A DNA stretch of 9,171 bases from JBOHCT01 sp050699055 (GTDB taxonomy: Bacteria > Actinomycetota > Actinomycetes > Streptosporangiales > JBOHCT01): positions 1 to 9,171 of the forward strand of contig JBOHCT010000175.1 in assembly GCA_050699055.1 (NCBI GenBank). Reading direction: 5' to 3'. Positions 1-5,762 of this stretch are shown in pieces. The translations under genes were made by a program, and so were the position numbers. Each line of letters opens with the position of its first letter. Position 1 is the stretch's first letter. The notes below the pieces were generated by a model. The model had not been told where the DNA came from and did not search any database. It saw only the letters and a program-made list of their open reading frames with translations.

Positions 1-377
1 ACACCCCACAGTCGATCAACGCGCTGGGCGGGCACCGGGTCGCGGGTCGTGGCGACTCTGGAGAGACGCTGCTCGCCGATGCCAAGGCACTCGCCGAGGC
101 GGGAGCGTTCGCGATCGTCCTGGAGATGGTCCCGGCCGAGTTGGCGGCCCGTGTGACCCGGTCCGTGCCGGTCCCCACGATCGGCATCGGCGCCGGTCCG
201 CACTGCGACGCGCAGGTCCTGGTGTGGACCGACATGGCGGGCATCACGCCCGGCCGGACGCCGCGGTTCGTCAAACGCTACGCCGACCTGCGCGGCGCGC
301 TCGGCGTGGCGGCCCGCGCGTACGCCGAGGAGGTCGCCGCGGGCACCTACCCCGAGGCCGAGCACAGCTACCACTAA
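1..377 (+). CDS. panB: 3-methyl-2-oxobutanoate hydroxymethyltransferase, C-terminal part (5' end outside window)
   Basis: This is ketopantoate hydroxymethyltransferase, which transfers a hydroxymethyl group from 5,10-methylene-tetrahydrofolate to 2-oxoisovalerate in cytosolic pantothenate (CoA) synthesis. The frame is open from base 3 to the TAA at 375-377 and gives about 124 residues, roughly the last 45% of a normal PanB. Family signatures are visible: TPQSINALGG at the left edge, the LEMVP segment holding the Glu (codon 123-125) equivalent to the catalytic Glu of E. coli PanB, the IGIGAGPHCDAQVLV strand-loop, and the C-terminal EHSYH tail. The loop reads DAQ where DGQ is usual, a mild variation. 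The catalytic metal-binding residues lie upstream and cannot be checked. About 143 bases separate it from the next gene. Identification is secure. Confidence 0.96.
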   Translation, partial: TPQSINALGGHRVAGRGDSGETLLADAKALAEAGAFAIVLEMVPAELAARVTRSVPVPTIGIGAGPHCDAQVLVWTDMAGITPGRTPRFVKRYADLRGALGVAARAYAEEVAAGTYPEAEHSYH

Positions 378-520
378 GCGGCGAACCGCTCGTCCTGACT
401 CCACCCACGGCCGCGCCCCGAAGGTCTCGGTGCTGTGATGGCGACACCGCGACACACGCGGCCCGTCGGCGTCCGCCGGACGGGGATGCCGCGGCTTACC
501 GCGCGGTGCACGATGGAGGG
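378..520. other. Intergenic region panB to 195-aa gene, with two hairpins
   Basis: No gene is supported here. Two perfect or near-perfect hairpins are visible. AGCGG-CGAA-CCGCT (377-390) starts on the last base of the panB stop codon. A stronger one pairs CCCGTC (462-467) with GACGGG (479-484), extended inward by GGC/GCC around a GTCC loop with one bulged G. Neither is followed by a T-run, so a classic intrinsic terminator is not shown, although high-GC actinobacteria often have terminators without U-tracts. I see no convincing -10/-35 pair. Confidence 0.4.
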
Positions 521-1108
521 GTGGACGCCGTCAAAGTCGCCATGCTGCGCGAGGTTCTCGCGCAGACGGGGTGGGTGGAGCGCGCCACTGCGTTCGCGCG
601 TGCCCTCCGGACCTCCGTGCGGGACCCAGGGGGGCTCCTGCTCGTCGGCACCCCGGAGGACGAGCCGTGGCATCTCGCCGCGCACCTCGACGACGAGAGC
701 CGCTTCCACGACCTTCCCGTGCTGGCACCGACGCTCGTGCGCTGGTCGCCGCCGGCAACCGCCCCCCCGCACCTCCGCGTGGGCATCGACAGGATCGAGG
801 CCACCCGCCGCGGCGAGGCCCTCTTCGTCGTCACGCCACAGGCCGCGCCGCCGCCACTCCTCGATCGGCTCGCCGACGCGCGAAAGGTCGGAGCGACGGT
901 ACTCGCCCTCGACACGGGTGACCGCGAACTGGAGGGACTGGCCCACGAGGCGATCACGGTCTCCCCCGACGAGCCGACGGTCTCCTTCGATGGCGTCCAA
1001 CATCTCGTCAGTACAGCGGCGGGCGAGCCGTTCGACCAGGTGTCCGGGTTGCGGGGCAGGCTCGCCAGGCTGCTACGTACTGTCAACGGTCCAGGCCCCG
1101 AGAGTTGA
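521..1108 (+). CDS. Conserved hypothetical protein, possibly degenerate SIS-like fold
   Basis: This 195-aa soluble protein is not one I can name. The GTG at 521 is chosen because the sequence looks family-like from its first residues (VDAVKVAMLREVLA); a GGAGG at 515-519 lies very close to it (1 base), so the ATG at 542 (188 aa) is the alternative. No signal peptide or membrane segment is present. Residues 101-148 (FVVTPQ, then a helix LLDRLADARKVG, then ATVLALDTGD, then LAHEAITV) follow the strand-helix-strand order of a sugar isomerase (SIS) domain, where a gap between ARKVGATVLAL and the ...HEAITV strand is typical. The SIS Ser/Thr phosphosugar-binding residues are not obvious, so catalysis is doubtful. 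It sits 9 bases before the CoxG-like gene and is probably co-transcribed with it. The SIS link is inference from pattern only. Confidence 0.75.
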   Translation: MDAVKVAMLREVLAQTGWVERATAFARALRTSVRDPGGLLLVGTPEDEPWHLAAHLDDESRFHDLPVLAPTLVRWSPPATAPPHLRVGIDRIEATRRGEALFVVTPQAAPPPLLDRLADARKVGATVLALDTGDRELEGLAHEAITVSPDEPTVSFDGVQHLVSTAAGEPFDQVSGLRGRLARLLRTVNGPGPES

Positions 1109-1117
1109 GGGAGAACA

Positions 1118-1603
1118 GTGGCCGACACCCCGTCCTGGAGCGACCCGGCTCCGACCCTCGCCGCCTCGACGACGCTGAACCATGACGCTGAGGCGGCGTG
1201 GGCACTGCTGAACGATGTACGCGCGGCCGCTCGCTGCGTGCCCAAGGCCGAGATCGGTCACCCGCTGGGCGACGGCACCTACCCGGCGCGGATCCGGCTC
1301 GCCATGGGACCACTCGGTAGGAACTTCGAGGGCATGATGAGGGTGCTGGGAACTGATGAGAGGACCCGTACACTGCGGCTCGGCTTCGCCGACAACGGCC
1401 AGGAGGTGGCCACGACGCCGCCGGTCCGTGTGACGTTCCGACTGGAGCCCACGTCGACGGGGGCCGTTCTGTACGCGGACATGTGGCTCCCCGGCCGAGT
1501 GGGACGGCTCGGCGGCGGGTTCGGCGGCGACATCGCGCGGGGCCTGTTCGTGCGGTTTGGCCAGCGCCTGGACGCGGCTCTCGCGGATCCGGGGCGGCCG
1601 TAG
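1118..1603 (+). CDS. SRPBCC / CoxG-family protein
   Basis: This 161-aa protein belongs to the SRPBCC (START-like) ligand-binding fold, CoxG branch. Evidence: an N-terminal helix AAWALLNDVRAAARCVPKAE (residues 26-45) matching the CoxG pattern of a short helix then C-[VI]-P; GPLGRNFEGMMRV (64-76) matching the GP-x-F-x-G strand; a late strand VLYADMWLPGRVGRLGGGF (117-135); and an amphipathic C-terminal helix (136-155). CoxG is known as a membrane-recruitment factor for CO dehydrogenase, and related proteins bind hydrophobic ligands, but no CO dehydrogenase genes lie nearby, so its ligand is unknown. Start GTG 1118 has GAGGGAG 5 bases upstream, overlapping the stop codon of the preceding gene, which argues for one operon and coupled translation. 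Confidence 0.8.
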   Translation: MADTPSWSDPAPTLAASTTLNHDAEAAWALLNDVRAAARCVPKAEIGHPLGDGTYPARIRLAMGPLGRNFEGMMRVLGTDERTRTLRLGFADNGQEVATTPPVRVTFRLEPTSTGAVLYADMWLPGRVGRLGGGFGGDIARGLFVRFGQRLDAALADPGRP

Positions 1604-1627
1604 GAGCTCACGGACCTCCTCTCCGTG
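1602..1627 (+). other. Small hairpins after the CoxG-like gene
   Basis: Two competing perfect stems overlap the stop codon: AGGAG (1602-1606) with CTCCT (1616-1620), and CACGGA (1609-1614) with TCCGTG (1622-1627) around a 7-base loop. They could weakly terminate transcription before the map promoter, but no T-run follows. Low confidence in any function. Confidence 0.25.
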
Positions 1628-1642
1628 GCAGCGGATCGGCCG

Positions 1643-1681
1643 CTGAGGCCTGCGGTCGTGACACTAGACTGCGCACATATG
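1643..1681 (+). promoter_or_regulatory. Probable leaderless promoter of map
   Basis: TAGACT at 1665-1670 fits the actinobacterial -10 consensus TANNNT, and its expected start of transcription (about 1677-1679) falls on or just before the ATG at 1679. No Shine-Dalgarno sequence precedes that ATG. The -35 box is poor: CTGAGG at 1643-1648, 16 bases upstream, shares only TGA with TTGACA. Leaderless mRNAs are common in actinobacteria, so a leaderless map transcript is the simplest reading. Confidence 0.5.
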
Positions 1682-2524
1682 ACTCCCGTCCGGCCCGGCA
1701 AGATTTCTCCCACCCGACAGGTCCCGCCCTCCATCGCGCGTCCCGAGTACGTCGGCAAGAAGCGCCCGCACACCGGAGAGTCCGAGGTCAAGACGCCCGA
1801 CGTGATCAAGCGCATGCGCGTCGCGGCCACCGTCGCGGCGGAGACGCTCGAAGAGGTGGGCCGCCACGCCACCCCCGGCGTTACCACTGACGAGCTGGAC
1901 CGCGTCGGGCACGACTTCATGATCGACCACGGGGCGTACCCGAGCACGCTCGGTTATCGGGGCTACCCGAAATCGCTGTGCACGTCGGTCAACGAGGTCA
2001 TCTGCCACGGCATACCCGATTCGAGCGTGCTGCGGGAGGGGGACATCGTCAACGTGGACATCACCGCCTACATCGACGGCGTCCACGGTGACACCGACGC
2101 GACCTTCTGCGTGGGAGAGGTCGACGAGGACTCGCGGCTGCTCGTGGAACGCACCCGGGAGGCGATGACCCGCGGGATCCGCGCGGTCACGCCCGGCCGG
2201 CCGCTGAACGCCGTCGGACGGGTGATCGAGAGCTACGCGCGACGGTTCGGCTACGGCGTCGTCCGCGACTTCACCGGCCACGGCATCGGCACGACCTTCC
2301 ACTCAGGGCTGGTCGTGCCCCACTACGACGACCCGGGCCTCGACGCCGTCATGGAGCCGGGGATGACGTTCACCATCGAGCCGATGCTGACGCTCGGCAC
2401 GATCGAGTACGACGTCTGGGAAGACGGGTGGACCGTCGTCACCAAGGATCGCAAGCCCACCGCACAGTTCGAGCACACAGTGCTGGTCACAGAAACGGGC
2501 CACGAGGTTCTCACCCTCCCGTGA
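1679..2524 (+). CDS. map: Type I methionyl aminopeptidase (actinobacterial type Ic)
   Basis: This 281-aa cytosolic metalloenzyme removes the initiator methionine from new proteins. All catalytic residues are present with E. coli spacing: substrate-binding His110 (VICHG), metal ligands Asp127 (VNVD), Asp138 (HGDTD), His201 (GHGIG), Glu234 (TIEP) and Glu265 (QFEH), plus His208. The N-terminal extension of about 40 residues (PTRQVPPSIARPEYVG at 11-26) is the proline-rich linker typical of the type Ic enzymes such as M. tuberculosis MapB, and the length agrees. ATG 1679 is preferred over a codon at 1625 because the type Ic extension begins right there and a -10 box sits just upstream. The gene is probably transcribed on its own, and a hairpin-rich tract follows. 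Confidence 0.96.
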   Translation: MTPVRPGKISPTRQVPPSIARPEYVGKKRPHTGESEVKTPDVIKRMRVAATVAAETLEEVGRHATPGVTTDELDRVGHDFMIDHGAYPSTLGYRGYPKSLCTSVNEVICHGIPDSSVLREGDIVNVDITAYIDGVHGDTDATFCVGEVDEDSRLLVERTREAMTRGIRAVTPGRPLNAVGRVIESYARRFGYGVVRDFTGHGIGTTFHSGLVVPHYDDPGLDAVMEPGMTFTIEPMLTLGTIEYDVWEDGWTVVTKDRKPTAQFEHTVLVTETGHEVLTLP

Positions 2525-2555
2525 GAGCATGTGGGAAGCAGCATCGGGGAGGTGC

Positions 2556-2694
2556 CCGCTCCCGAGCGGAGCGTCCGAGGGGCGAGGAGCCAGGCGCCGC
2601 CGGAGGCGGCCGACGCCCGCAGGGCCGCGCGGAGTCTCGGGAGCACGTGAACCGAAGCCAGGAGGCCCGAAGGGCCGACGCCCGCGAGGTTCAC
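2556..2694. repeat. Hairpin-rich intergenic tract with direct repeat
   Basis: This stretch between map and the small membrane gene holds a series of short perfect stems with tiny loops: CCGCTC/GAGCGG (2556-2569), GCCGCC-GGA-GGCGGC (2596-2610), GCCC-GCA-GGGC (2615-2625) and GGCCC-GAA-GGGCC (2664-2676). The last sits inside an outer inverted repeat GTGAACC (2647-2653) / GGTTCAC (2688-2694). The 13-mer GGCCGACGCCCGC occurs twice (2608-2620 and 2673-2685). It is not a coding sequence in any convincing frame. It may be a copy of an interspersed palindromic element, or a terminator or mRNA-stabilising region; its copy number cannot be seen from here. Confidence 0.5.
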
Positions 2695-2715
2695 AAACAA
2701 ACTCTGCGGCGTCGG

Positions 2716-2773
2716 TAGGCTGTTGCTCGCTTCGTGGCGACATCCCGGCGGAAACCGGTGAGCGAGGAGGAGG
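2716..2773 (+). promoter_or_regulatory. Candidate promoter and RBS of the small membrane gene
   Basis: TAGGCT (2716-2721) matches TANNNT and lies about 60 bases before the start. Only a poor -35 (around TTCACAAA, 2691-2697) is seen. The ribosome binding site GAGGAGGAGG (2764-2773) is strong and sits 6 bases before TTG 2780, which decides that start. The promoter part is tentative. Confidence 0.35.
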
Positions 2774-2779
2774 CAGACG

Positions 2780-3016
2780 TTGGCAGACGCAGAGGCGGAG
2801 GAGCGCTCGTCGCGGTTCGGCGAGGACGCGTACAAGGTGTATGCCGCGTACGTGACGATCGTGCCGTTCGCGCTCGCGATCATCGCGCTTCTCGTGCTGC
2901 TCGGCATGGGCATGGAGCCGGACAGGTTCGTCATCTCACTCCTCTTCGGCTCCTGCGTGGTCTGCGCCGTGGTGGTGTTCGGCGTGACCGCGGGCATCAT
3001 GCGCCGGCGCCGCTGA
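2780..3016 (+). CDS. Small two-helix membrane protein
   Basis: This is a 78-aa protein I do not recognise by family. It has an acidic N-terminus (residues 1-20, rich in Glu/Asp), a first hydrophobic segment at about 22-44 (YVTIVPFALAIIALLVLLGM), a short loop with Glu46-Pro-Asp-Arg, a second segment at about 50-73 (VISLLFGSCVVCAVVVFGVT) and a basic end, RRRR. The positive-inside rule puts both ends in the cytoplasm, though the acidic N-terminus fits less well. It begins with TTG behind a very strong GAGGAGGAGG. It converges with the RidA gene, and only 32 bases lie between the two stops. Function unknown; hydrophobicity and RBS make it a real gene. Confidence 0.75.
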   Translation: MADAEAEERSSRFGEDAYKVYAAYVTIVPFALAIIALLVLLGMGMEPDRFVISLLFGSCVVCAVVVFGVTAGIMRRRR

Positions 3017-3048
3017 CCCGCAAACCCCTGGCAACCGGGCGACACGCG

Positions 3049-3492
3049 TCACTCGGGTATGACCGCCACCCCGACAAGCTCCACGAGCGCCTCGGAGTCG
3101 AAGAGCGCCGTCACGCCGAAGAGGGCCATCGCCGGGTAGTGACGCCCCAGCCTGCGACGGTGGGCGCGTCCGATGTCCTTGAGCGCCGCGCGATACGCCC
3201 CGACGTCGGTGACGTACACGGTGAGCTGGGTCAGGTGCTCGGGCTTGCCGCCGACGGCGTCGAGCACGGTCGCGAGGTTGGACGCCGCGCGATCGAACTG
3301 CTCGGTGACCGTGCGGCCTTCGTACGACCCGTCGGGGCGCAGCGCGGTTTGGCCACCGAGAAACACCACACGGCCGTGCGCGGCCACGACCGCGTGCGAG
3401 AACCCTACGGGCGGCGCGAGCGCCGAGGGGTTGACGATCCGATGGGGGCTGTACCGGTCTGGGGGCCGGCCCGGGGTCTCGTTGGCGCTCAC
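3049..3492 (-). CDS. RidA (YjgF/YER057c/UK114) family protein
   Basis: This 147-aa protein has the RidA/YjgF chorismate-mutase-like fold: FSHAVVAAHGRVVFLGGQTA (31-50), a central helix QFDRAASNLATVLDAVGGKP (65-84), VYVTDVGAYRAAL (92-104) and the C-terminal strand ALVELVGVAVIPE (135-147). Canonical RidA deaminates reactive enamine/imine intermediates using an Arg (Arg105 in E. coli) in the P-A-R-S motif. Here that motif reads PAMALFGV (120-127), with Met122 in the Arg place, so imine deaminase activity is doubtful and it likely belongs to an Arg-less Rid subgroup. It starts at GTG 3492 and overlaps the crotonase stop (GTGA), so it is translated as the second gene of that operon. RidA-like partners next to acyl-CoA enzymes are common, but the substrate is unknown. 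Confidence 0.88.
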   Translation of the reverse strand: MSANETPGRPPDRYSPHRIVNPSALAPPVGFSHAVVAAHGRVVFLGGQTALRPDGSYEGRTVTEQFDRAASNLATVLDAVGGKPEHLTQLTVYVTDVGAYRAALKDIGRAHRRRLGRHYPAMALFGVTALFDSEALVELVGVAVIPE

Positions 3493-4316
3493 CGGCCGCT
3501 CCAGCGGGGCGCGCGCTTCTCGGTGAACGCCCGGTGGAACTCCGCGTGGTCGTCGCTGGTCATGAGCAGAGCCTGAGCGGACGCCTCGAGCTCCAGTGCC
3601 CCGCCCAGGCCCATGTCGAGCTCACGGGTGAGCAGCATCTTGGTCGTCGCGTACGCCATCGAAGGCCCACCGGCGAGACGCCGGGCGAGGAGGTCCGCCT
3701 CGTCGCGAAGCGCCTCGTCGTCGACGATCCGCGTGACGAGGCCGAACCGCTCCGCGGTCGCGGCGTCGATGGACTCACCGAGCATGAGCAGCTCGGTTGC
3801 CCGGCCGAAGCCGACGATCCGGGGAAGAAGGTAGGCCGACCCCATGTCGGCTCCGGCGAGGCCGACCTTCGTGAACAGGAACGCGAAGGTCGCGGACCGC
3901 GCGACGAGGCGAAGATCCGAGGCGAGGGCGATGACCGCGCCCGCGCCCGCAGCCGTACCGTTGACCGCGGCGATGACCGGAACAGGACACTCGCGCATGG
4001 CTTGGACGACCGAGCCGGTCATGCGGGTGAACTCCAAGAGCCGCTTGCTGTCCGCGTGAAGCAGCGCGCCGATGATCTCCTCCACGTCACCGCCGGAGCA
4101 GAAGCCGCGCCCCTCGCCCGTCACGACGACGGCGCGGACGTCGTCGCGGTGCGGCAGCTCGCGGAAGAGGTCACGCAGGTCGGCGTAGACGTCGAAGGTA
4201 AGAGCGCCCAGCCGGTCGGGACGCGAGAATCTCACGGTGGCGACGCCGTCGGCGACGGCGAGGTCGAAGTGGCGCCACTCCCGGGTGAACCCCGCGGAGG
4301 CCCGGAACGGACTCAT
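3489..4316 (-). CDS. Crotonase-fold (enoyl-CoA hydratase/isomerase family) protein
   Basis: This 275-aa protein acts on a CoA thioester. Both oxyanion-hole loops are present: RGFCSGGDV (70-78) and NGTAAGAGAVIALASD (119-134). In crotonase two glutamates (Glu144 and Glu164 of the rat enzyme) perform hydration; by hand alignment these positions are Val128 and Phe148 here. The following segment VGLAGADMGSAYLLPRIVG (151-169) carries Asp157, close to where dienoyl-CoA isomerases have a catalytic Asp. It may therefore be an isomerase, hydrolase or decarboxylase-type member rather than a true hydratase. The ATG at 4316 is preceded by AGAGAGGAA at good spacing. It is the first gene of the operon with the RidA-like gene, and is divergent from the S8 cassette across 185 bases. 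Confidence 0.9.
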   Translation of the reverse strand: MSPFRASAGFTREWRHFDLAVADGVATVRFSRPDRLGALTFDVYADLRDLFRELPHRDDVRAVVVTGEGRGFCSGGDVEEIIGALLHADSKRLLEFTRMTGSVVQAMRECPVPVIAAVNGTAAGAGAVIALASDLRLVARSATFAFLFTKVGLAGADMGSAYLLPRIVGFGRATELLMLGESIDAATAERFGLVTRIVDDEALRDEADLLARRLAGGPSMAYATTKMLLTRELDMGLGGALELEASAQALLMTSDDHAEFHRAFTEKRAPRWSGR

Positions 4317-4501
4317 CGGCGATTCCTCTCTGCATGGACGCCGGAAAGAATTCTCCTAGAGAGATGTATCAGGACGGCGGAGACGGACTCTTGTTATTGG
4401 GGGTTGGGGAGCTGTGCCGCGACGGGGGGCGGCACAGCTCCCGGCGCCCCAGGACGTGGCGACGCGTGACACGCGGCTGGCCACAGCGTAGGAAAGGGGA
4501 C
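4317..4501. other. Divergent intergenic region between crotonase gene and S8 cassette
   Basis: This 185-base region must carry the promoters for both the crotonase-RidA operon and the protease-sigma cassette. It is locally more AT-rich (about 4345-4370 and 4388-4398) than its surroundings. I could not assign a clear -35/-10 pair to either strand. It contains the long inverted repeat listed separately, preceded by G-runs (4399-4403, 4406-4409). The S8 ribosome binding site GAAAGGGG lies just before ATG 4502. Confidence 0.6.
4407..4442. promoter_or_regulatory. Perfect 14-bp inverted repeat upstream of the S8 cassette
   Basis: GGGAGCTGTGCCGC (4407-4420) and GCGGCACAGCTCCC (4429-4442) are exact reverse complements, separated by the 8 bases GACGGGGG. 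As RNA this is a very stable hairpin ending 59 bases before the S8 start. It is not a usual terminator, since no T-run follows and no nearby gene reads into it from either side. It could be an operator for a dimeric regulator or a structured 5' leader. Confidence 0.6.
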
Positions 4502-5692
4502 ATGACAGCAGACAGGGACGCCCGTCTCGAGCGGGTGCTCACACGTCACCGTGACGCGACCGTCGTCGAAGACGGATCGGGTCGCTGGACTGTTGTACGT
4601 CGGGACCAGATCCTGGCGGCCGGCAGCGATGCGTCCACCGTCGAGGACCGCGCCCGGCGGTGGCTCGATGGACGTGACGATCTCGCCGGCGCCGTGCGCT
4701 TCCGGCTGCGCGCCGGCGCGGATATCGACGTGTGTGAGCTCGTTAGAGATCTGCAGGGCAGCGCTCCCCACCGCTCGACGTCCGCCTCGCCGAACCACCT
4801 GCTGCGCGCCGAGCCCGGGTGGTGGGCCGGGCCCGAGGGTTATCCGAGGCCCGCGCCGACCATCCCCCCGCCCGAGCCACGGCCGGTGCGTCGACCCATC
4901 ACCGTCGCACTCCTCGACACCGGCCTGTTCCCCCACCCCTGGTTCGAGGGCAAGACCTGGTACGTCCGGCAGCGCGACGACGGCATCACCGAGGTCCTCG
5001 ACGCCAACCGCGATGACCGCCTCGACCCTGACGCCGGGCACGGCACGTTCGTCGCCGGGGTCGTCCTCCAGGGGGCTCCGTCCGTCCGCCTGCATGTCCG
5101 GCGGATCCTGGGCAGTGACGGCGTCTGCGACGAGCTGACACTCGTCGACGCCTTGACCGAGCTGTGGGCATGGTCGAGACGTCCCGAGTCTCAGCTCGAC
5201 GTACTGAACCTCTCGCTCGGCTGTTACACCTTCGACGACCGCCCCACTCCAGTCGTCGCCCATGCTCTTCGACGGCTCGGCCGTGAGACGGCCATCATCG
5301 CCAGCGCGGGCAACAACGCCAGCGATCGCCCGTTCTGGCCGGCGGCGCTCAAGTCTGTCATCGCGGTGGGGGCGCTCGACGCGGCGGGACACGACCGCGC
5401 CGCGTTCAGTAACTACGGTTGGTGGATCGACGCCTGCGCGGTCGGCGAAGACGTGGGAAGCAGCTTCGTGGTGTTCGACGGTCCAGCACCCCCGACCGAC
5501 GGCCTCGATCCCGATCTCTTCCGCGGTTATGCCACCTGGAGCGGTACTTCCTTCGCCGCGCCCGGAGTCGCCGGGGTGTTGGCCGCCTTGAGCGCGCGTG
5601 ATGACGTCCCCGCGGCGACGGCGGCCGAGATGCTCCTCGACCCAACCGATCGACGGAGTCTCCCCGATCTCGGTGTCGTGGTGGAGACATGA
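4502..5692 (+). CDS. Cytosolic subtilisin-like serine protease (S8 family)
   Basis: This 396-aa protein is a subtilase. The catalytic residues are all visible: Asp139 in VALLDTG, His180 in GHGTFVAG, oxyanion Asn271 in SAGNN and Ser350 in SGTSFAAP. There is no signal peptide or membrane segment, so it should act in the cytoplasm. Residues 1-100 may be a propeptide-like (I9-like) inhibitor: a strand VRFRLRAGADIDV (65-77) then SPNHLL (96-101), which recalls the end of subtilase propeptides; a proline-rich linker (115-132) follows. An insertion of about 40 residues (305-345) precedes the Ser motif. ATG 4502 is chosen for its GAAAGGGG RBS over upstream in-frame ATGs (4334, 4364) that would place the hairpin in the coding region. 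It is the first gene of the cassette, with the sigma gene 67 bases later. Substrate unknown. Confidence 0.92.
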   Translation: MTADRDARLERVLTRHRDATVVEDGSGRWTVVRRDQILAAGSDASTVEDRARRWLDGRDDLAGAVRFRLRAGADIDVCELVRDLQGSAPHRSTSASPNHLLRAEPGWWAGPEGYPRPAPTIPPPEPRPVRRPITVALLDTGLFPHPWFEGKTWYVRQRDDGITEVLDANRDDRLDPDAGHGTFVAGVVLQGAPSVRLHVRRILGSDGVCDELTLVDALTELWAWSRRPESQLDVLNLSLGCYTFDDRPTPVVAHALRRLGRETAIIASAGNNASDRPFWPAALKSVIAVGALDAAGHDRAAFSNYGWWIDACAVGEDVGSSFVVFDGPAPPTDGLDPDLFRGYATWSGTSFAAPGVAGVLAALSARDDVPAATAAEMLLDPTDRRSLPDLGVVVET

Positions 5693-5747
5693 GCGGTATG
5701 GTTCGCCGGACGCTGATACGCCCCTGGCACGCTCCGGGCATCGACAC

Positions 5748-5762
5748 GAGGAGGCGACGCTG
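5748..5762 (+). promoter_or_regulatory. RBS and CTG start of the sigma gene
   Basis: GAGGAGG (5748-5754) is followed after 5 bases by CTG (5760-5762), in frame with the sigma protein and exactly where the protein similarity begins (LGDPTPAELV). No in-frame ATG, GTG or TTG exists near this RBS; the nearest upstream GTG (5673) lies inside the S8 gene. CTG initiation is rare and should lower translation, which could matter for a toxic or tightly limited regulator. Confidence 0.6.

Noticed and set aside
1625..1678. Upstream start for map at 1625
   Set aside because: The 18 extra residues are unlike the family, and the -10 box would then lie inside the coding region.
2734..3576. 280-codon plus-strand frame across the convergent RidA gene
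   Set aside because: It covers the membrane gene and the antisense of RidA, is Arg/Val/Gly-rich and has no recognisable domain.
4343..4370. GGAAA ... GTATC as an ECF-type promoter for the cassette (autoregulation)
   Set aside because: GGAAA at 4343-4347 and GTATC at 4366-4370 are 18 bases apart and only loosely like ECF promoters; the match is too weak to annotate without a second copy.
4407..4442. The long inverted repeat as an intrinsic terminator
   Set aside because: No T-run on either strand, and no gene on either side transcribes towards it at close range.
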